Shown here: positions 24,073 to 26,860 of the stretch, piece by piece
Numbering within the stretch: position 1 is the first letter of the stretch
How the letters are laid out: each line of letters opens with the position of its first letter
DNA from: a virus
Length of the DNA stretch: 26,860 nt
IMG/VR virus record: IMGVR_UViG_3300032309_000851
Coordinates: 1 to 26,860 of that record
Reading direction: 5' to 3' (one strand)
Program-made: the position numbers and the translations under genes
The notes under the pieces: generated by a model
Databases searched by the model: none
Told to the model about the DNA's origin: nothing
Seen by the model: the letters and a program-made list of their open reading frames with translations, nothing else

Positions 24073-24834
24073 GTTATCATTCTCCTTTTTAATAGTCTTA
24101 GAAGTATTAATGCCTTTAGCACTATCTACTAAGAACTTTACTATGTCAAGTTTGTCAGCATCTGACTTCTCGACAAAACCTATGTTTTGCATACTTGCAC
24201 CAGTAATTGGGCTTGTTGCAGATTCCTCTTCTGAGATTGTTACTAGTCCAGATTCTTTGTCCCAGAATACATTTTCTAGAACTGTTTCTGTACCCTCACC
24301 TGTGATGGTATCAACACCGTCTACCTTTTCAACAGATAGTATATTGGCAAACTGATTTGCTGGACTATCAACCAATGATAGTTCAACCAAATCGTAATCT
24401 TTGATAATCCTAATAGCAGTGTCGCTCTTCTCGTCATAACCGTCATCCCATTTATTCATCTTGCCACCGATTGAAAAACCAGTGTATGTTCCATCAATAA
24501 CTTTTTCCCATGCATCCTGAGCACCCTTTGAAACGTATGCTGATACATAGATACCCTGATAGAACTTCTTTGTCTCTGGGTCAAAATATTTGTCTTCTTT
24601 AAATGCTACCATTTTGCCAATTGCTTTTGGTTGGTGCATTTCACGAATGTTACCACGGAACTTTGAAAAGGCTGATAGGGATGCTTCTGGGGTAACGATG
24701 TCATTCTGCTTGTCAATGTTATCAAGCGTAGCAAATCCAGATACTATTCTGCGTTCTACGTCTACTTTTGTGAGAGGCATAGAGATACGGACATTATTTC
24801 CGTCAATGTCAAAATGTGCTTTCTGAATACTCAT
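23584..24834 (-). CDS. Prohead protease (XkdF-like) fused to scaffold region
   Basis: A 416-residue protein with two parts. Residues 1-165 match the phage serine prohead protease fold (XkdF/HK97 protease group, herpes-assemblin-like): GFATLDNIDKQNDIV (33-47), a candidate catalytic His67 in REMHQP, a candidate nucleophile Ser121 in TGFSIGG, and the conserved ELSLVDSPAN (151-160). Such proteases cleave scaffold and capsid arms during maturation. After a linker, residues 255-416 form a scaffold-type region: an acidic Glu/Val/Pro-rich stretch (about 259-310), then a coiled coil (about 315-395). ATG 24834 is chosen because the conserved domain starts soon after it. It has no close ribosome-binding site but a TATAAT 7 bases upstream, so the message may be leaderless. 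An internal start at codon 255 probably gives free scaffold. The capsid gene follows after 24 bases. Confidence 0.93.
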   Translation of the reverse strand: MSIQKAHFDIDGNNVRISMPLTKVDVERRIVSGFATLDNIDKQNDIVTPEASLSAFSKFRGNIREMHQPKAIGKMVAFKEDKYFDPETKKFYQGIYVSAYVSKGAQDAWEKVIDGTYTGFSIGGKMNKWDDGYDEKSDTAIRIIKDYDLVELSLVDSPANQFANILSVEKVDGVDTITGEGTETVLENVFWDKESGLVTISEEESATSPITGASMQNIGFVEKSDADKLDIVKFLVDSAKGINTSKTIKKENDNMTEENVNVESVEVAPEAEVVVDAPATEEVVEETPVVEPTHVEEVVEEVVPGSEEEIAKAVSELGSTVTTAFSDITAIIKSLADANASLVNEVAELKKSIGFVTSKVTDAESDFNNLGKRIDAVEADTAFRKSGDLGEVIQEPVLVEKSVWGGSFLTTSDLLK

Positions 24835-24841
24835 AGTATTA

Positions 24842-24847
24842 ATTATA
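24842..24847 (-). promoter_or_regulatory. TATAAT element 7 bases before the protease ATG
   Basis: The minus strand reads GGCTATAATTAATACTATG. A perfect TATAAT lies 7 bases from the start codon at 24834, placing the expected transcription start at or next to the ATG. A hexamer ATAACA (4 of 6 matches to TTGACA) sits 17 bases upstream. The only Shine-Dalgarno-like run (GGGG) is 14 bases from the ATG and would lie outside such a transcript. This layout is the one known for leaderless genes in actinobacteria. Confidence 0.5.
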
Positions 24848-24859
24848 GCCCCTTTTTGT

Positions 24860-24893
24860 AAAAGTGTTATAGAAATGTTATTATACCACTTTT
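24860..24893 (-). other. Inverted repeat in the portal-protease gap
   Basis: AAAAGTG and CACTTTT form 7 pairs and, after one mismatch, TATA/TATA adds four more around a 10-base loop. The arm contains the TGGTATAAT element. It could be a weak terminator of portal transcription (the 3' arm ends in TTTT) or an operator-like palindrome. The stem is mostly A-T, so stability is doubtful. Confidence 0.3.
24880..24888 (-). promoter_or_regulatory. Extended -10 promoter-like element TGGTATAAT
   Basis: In the portal-protease gap the minus strand reads TGGTATAAT, a full TATAAT hexamer with the TGn extension. No good -35 hexamer lies 17 bases upstream, which is compatible with extended -10 promoters. It would start transcripts about 40 bases before the protease gene. 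The same TGnTATAAT pattern recurs in four other gaps of this module. Confidence 0.5.
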
Positions 24894-26492
24894 TTAAGAG
24901 GAGCGTCTCCCCTCGCCTTGAGCATTCCTACCTGCAGTTGTTGCTGTGTTATCAGCCTGTGCCTGTTGGCGTTGGGCATCACGCTCTCTATTCCCTGCAT
25001 TGTTAGCGTTTGAGTCTGCTGCTTGGCGAGCGGTAGGCTGAATCATTGAGTCACTTTCTTCACGCTCTGGAAGATTAAGAAGTTCACGAGCCTCATTAGG
25101 AACCATAATCTGGTTCTTAACATAGTTAGTAAGAATCTGTGACTGAGCCAATTCATCAGTAAGTGTAAGTTCGTTAAACTTGAATTCTAAGACATCTGTC
25201 TTTTCACGAATAATCTTATTAAGAATCTTTTCAAGATTGCGTTGTGCTGGTCTTGCTACATGCTCTTTAAATGTTCTGTCTTGTGCTAGTGAGTCAGCGA
25301 TTGATGATGAACTGCTACCGCCAAGTTTTGAAAGTGGCACTTGGTGAGCAACAAGAATGTCATCACGATTCTGGTCACGATACTTCGAGAATGAGCCATC
25401 TTGAATACCGTTCTCGATTGGCTCCATTTTGAACTCTACCTTGTTAGAGTCTGAGTCTCCTGGCAATGGAATGTAAAGAGTTCTGTGTGACTGACCCTTT
25501 AGACCAGTCTGCAAGAAACGGAATAGTTTGTCTTCTGCTTCCTGTGTAAGTTGAGCACCCTTAAGAGTTACGATATAGCGAGGAACAGCCTTATTGTTGA
25601 AGTAGTCAATATTGTATTGTGACGCAAGCATGTCTCCCAATAGAGATGGCATAGCAGCCATGATGTCTGGAACACCATAGAAAGTGTTTAGTGGAGAGTA
25701 TTCCTTGATGTGGATAATCTCGTTTGGTCTTGGGTCATCTGTAATGTAGTTTATGTTCTTTGCACCGAAGTTACGGAAATAGACCACCTTGTTTGATATG
25801 ATTTGAACATAGCCATCACGCAATCTACGAACACGCATTGTTGAAGCAGGGATGTGACCAATGTATCCAATGTCTCCGCTAGTTGTTCTTCCAACTTCAA
25901 TATATCCATTACCCATTGCGTGTACGTCAGTAAATACTTTTTCTAGAACTGAAGAAAAAGACTCGTCCTGATTTAGCCCCTCTACCCAGTCTCTAAGTTG
26001 AACTTTAAGTCTTTCAATTCTATTCCTAGCACGAGCCATTTGGTCTGCTGAGGCAGCCTCTAACTTAAGATTAGTTTTGTCAGATACGATAAAGTCGTAG
26101 CCAAGACCAACTGTATTCTCTACCTTAGCGTCAATAGCGGCATGGTTAGCAAATGAAGTGTCGTAGTAATTTGCAAGTTCGTAAAGGTTATATGGTGGGG
26201 TAATTACATCAAAGAGTGAGTATGCGTTACGAAAGACTATTCCAGGATTAATAGCATTTGAACGAGCACCATTAGTACCCATCTGAATTGCATTAGCAGA
26301 CTCCAAGTAAGCATCGTCTCCAATTGCTTTAGACATTCTAGAACTTCTACGCTTAAAGTTAGTTTGCATACCAGAAAGACCTTTTAGGTCATCCCATGAT
26401 TTTGTAAATGGGTCCATAGATGCAAATTCGTTTACAGCCTCTTGAGCCTCATCTAGTCTTGCAGGAGTGTTAGCATATTCATAATAACTCAT
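24894..26492 (-). CDS. Phage portal protein (HK97/PBSX-type)
   Basis: A 532-residue portal protein, expected to form the dodecameric ring at the capsid vertex through which DNA is packaged and the tail attaches. Length and layout fit the Phage_portal family: a hydrophilic N-terminus, a mid-protein Y-x-x-NA...Y-E-L-A-N-Y-Y segment, FYGVPDIMAAMPSLLGD (the conserved G-x-P-D/W helix start of the family), NIDYFNNKAVPRYIVTLKG, and DDILVAHQVPLSKLG followed by a serine run, the typical stem and crown part. The last 48 or so residues are rich in Ala, Gln, Asn and Arg and probably disordered. The ATG at 26492 overlaps the upstream stop as TAATG, with GGAAG about 10 bases before it. A promoter-containing gap of 59 bases separates it from the protease. 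I am confident in the identification. Confidence 0.95.
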   Translation of the reverse strand: MSYYEYANTPARLDEAQEAVNEFASMDPFTKSWDDLKGLSGMQTNFKRRSSRMSKAIGDDAYLESANAIQMGTNGARSNAINPGIVFRNAYSLFDVITPPYNLYELANYYDTSFANHAAIDAKVENTVGLGYDFIVSDKTNLKLEAASADQMARARNRIERLKVQLRDWVEGLNQDESFSSVLEKVFTDVHAMGNGYIEVGRTTSGDIGYIGHIPASTMRVRRLRDGYVQIISNKVVYFRNFGAKNINYITDDPRPNEIIHIKEYSPLNTFYGVPDIMAAMPSLLGDMLASQYNIDYFNNKAVPRYIVTLKGAQLTQEAEDKLFRFLQTGLKGQSHRTLYIPLPGDSDSNKVEFKMEPIENGIQDGSFSKYRDQNRDDILVAHQVPLSKLGGSSSSSIADSLAQDRTFKEHVARPAQRNLEKILNKIIREKTDVLEFKFNELTLTDELAQSQILTNYVKNQIMVPNEARELLNLPEREESDSMIQPTARQAADSNANNAGNRERDAQRQQAQADNTATTAGRNAQGEGRRSS

Positions 26493-26851
26493 TAATCGTC
26501 ACTTCCAAATTGGTCAAAGGTTTTCTTTGCATCAACGAGGGCACCTAGGTCTGTTTCTGATGGGATATATCCTTGAGACATGCGGTCAACCTGTTCGCTA
26601 TACTCTTCATCGGATACCTTGCGAACATTTGCATAAAACAAAGGCTGACCATCTGGGAATCCTAACCATCTTGCTTCATTGCGAAGTAGCGTAATTCTAG
26701 ATTCATCGCCCTTCATTGAGTCAATGCTTAGGGCATTTCCGTGGTCATCTGTTAAAACCTTGCCAGAACGTAACTGCCAAACATAGATTCCATAGTCTGA
26801 GAAAGGTTCTTCTACGATAGAAACCTTTGTTTTGCCAATCTGATTGGGCAT
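26492..26851 (-). CDS. Small protein of unknown function upstream of portal
   Basis: A 119-residue soluble protein with no signal peptide or membrane segment. I do not recognise a named family. The sequence has an N-terminal beta-rich part (KVSIVEEPFSDYGIYVWQ), a central LGFPDGQPLFYANV segment, and an acidic C-terminus ending in SDD. It sits where terminase-to-portal linker genes of actinobacterial phages lie, and its TAA overlaps the portal ATG as TAATG, so the two are probably translationally coupled. The ATG at 26851 is the first in the window, but the frame stays open through the last nine bases to the window edge (GGT CAA GTC). The true start could therefore be further right, and no clear ribosome-binding site is visible in those nine bases. 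A role in packaging or the portal vertex is only suggested by position. Confidence 0.85.
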   Translation of the reverse strand: MPNQIGKTKVSIVEEPFSDYGIYVWQLRSGKVLTDDHGNALSIDSMKGDESRITLLRNEARWLGFPDGQPLFYANVRKVSDEEYSEQVDRMSQGYIPSETDLGALVDAKKTFDQFGSDD

Positions 26852-26860
26852 GACTTGACC

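Noticed and set aside
23657-24355. A 232-codon plus-strand open frame opposite the protease/scaffold gene
   Set aside because: It is rich in Ser/Thr only because it mirrors the Glu/Val-rich scaffold codons. It has no ribosome-binding site and no recognisable domain, and the minus-strand gene is certain.
24842-24893. Small gene in the portal-protease gap
   Set aside because: The 59-base gap contains only promoter-like and inverted-repeat sequence; no start with a ribosome-binding site fits.
1-26860. tRNA genes, CRISPR arrays, insertion sequences, attachment sites
   Set aside because: Apart from short gaps with promoters and terminators the window is fully coding on one strand; no cloverleaf, regular spacer array or transposase-like sequence was seen.

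Overview
The window is one continuous stretch of a tailed-phage structural (late) module. Every credible gene is on the minus strand, so transcription runs from the right end (26860) to the left end (1). The order is the standard siphovirus order: a small gene of unknown function, portal, prohead protease with a scaffold region, major capsid protein, four or five head-completion and connector genes, major tail protein, two tail-assembly chaperones, a giant tape measure gene of 3930 codons, a distal-tail-type protein, a 1468-residue tail-tip protein, and the start of another gene that leaves the window. The terminase would lie just beyond the right edge. No sheath, contractile-tail, integrase, lysis, replication, tRNA or CRISPR feature is visible. 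Family resemblances recalled from memory (tail-assembly chaperone T domain, tape-measure repeats, FRPRSGINKL motif in the tail-tip protein) point to a phage of an actinobacterium. The fairly AT-rich DNA suggests a low-GC host or an uncultured actinobacterial phage; this is inference, since no host gene is present.

Head region (26851 to about 19650): genes are packed tightly, several joined by TAATG stop/start overlaps. The protease gene has an internal, in-frame, strongly ribosome-bound start that would yield a separate scaffold protein, as in lambda C/Nu3. The major capsid gene is followed by a hairpin terminator and then by a new promoter-like sequence.

Tail region (19654 to 1): the major tail gene is also followed by an excellent hairpin terminator, with a TGCTATAAT element directly behind it. 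That element sits 6 bases from the ATG of the first chaperone gene, so its mRNA may be leaderless. The chaperone locus departs from the usual one-gene, -1-frameshift plan. A G-T fusion is encoded in one frame, and a second gene encodes a paralogous G-only protein, so gene duplication seems to replace frameshifting.

The most striking object is the tape measure protein (11.8 kb, 44 percent of the window). Besides the usual N-terminal TP901-type core, it holds several globular inserts with enzyme signatures: a nucleotidyltransferase-like domain (TTAH and SGTMTR motifs), a HipA/PI4-kinase-like domain (Lys, D-x-H-x-x-N, I-D-L-G), a GNAT-acetyltransferase-like domain, and a further conserved phage domain of unknown function. 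The inserts are bracketed by recurring F-A-x-G-G-(M/I/L/F)-V motifs and by four copies of a longer GPG...IPAMLSNGE repeat, as if these were cassette boundaries. Because tape measure proteins travel down the tail ahead of the DNA, the inserts are candidates for enzymes delivered to the host at infection. There is no gene-free stretch longer than 300 bases; the longest gaps, about 100 bases or less, are listed with their promoter and terminator signals.
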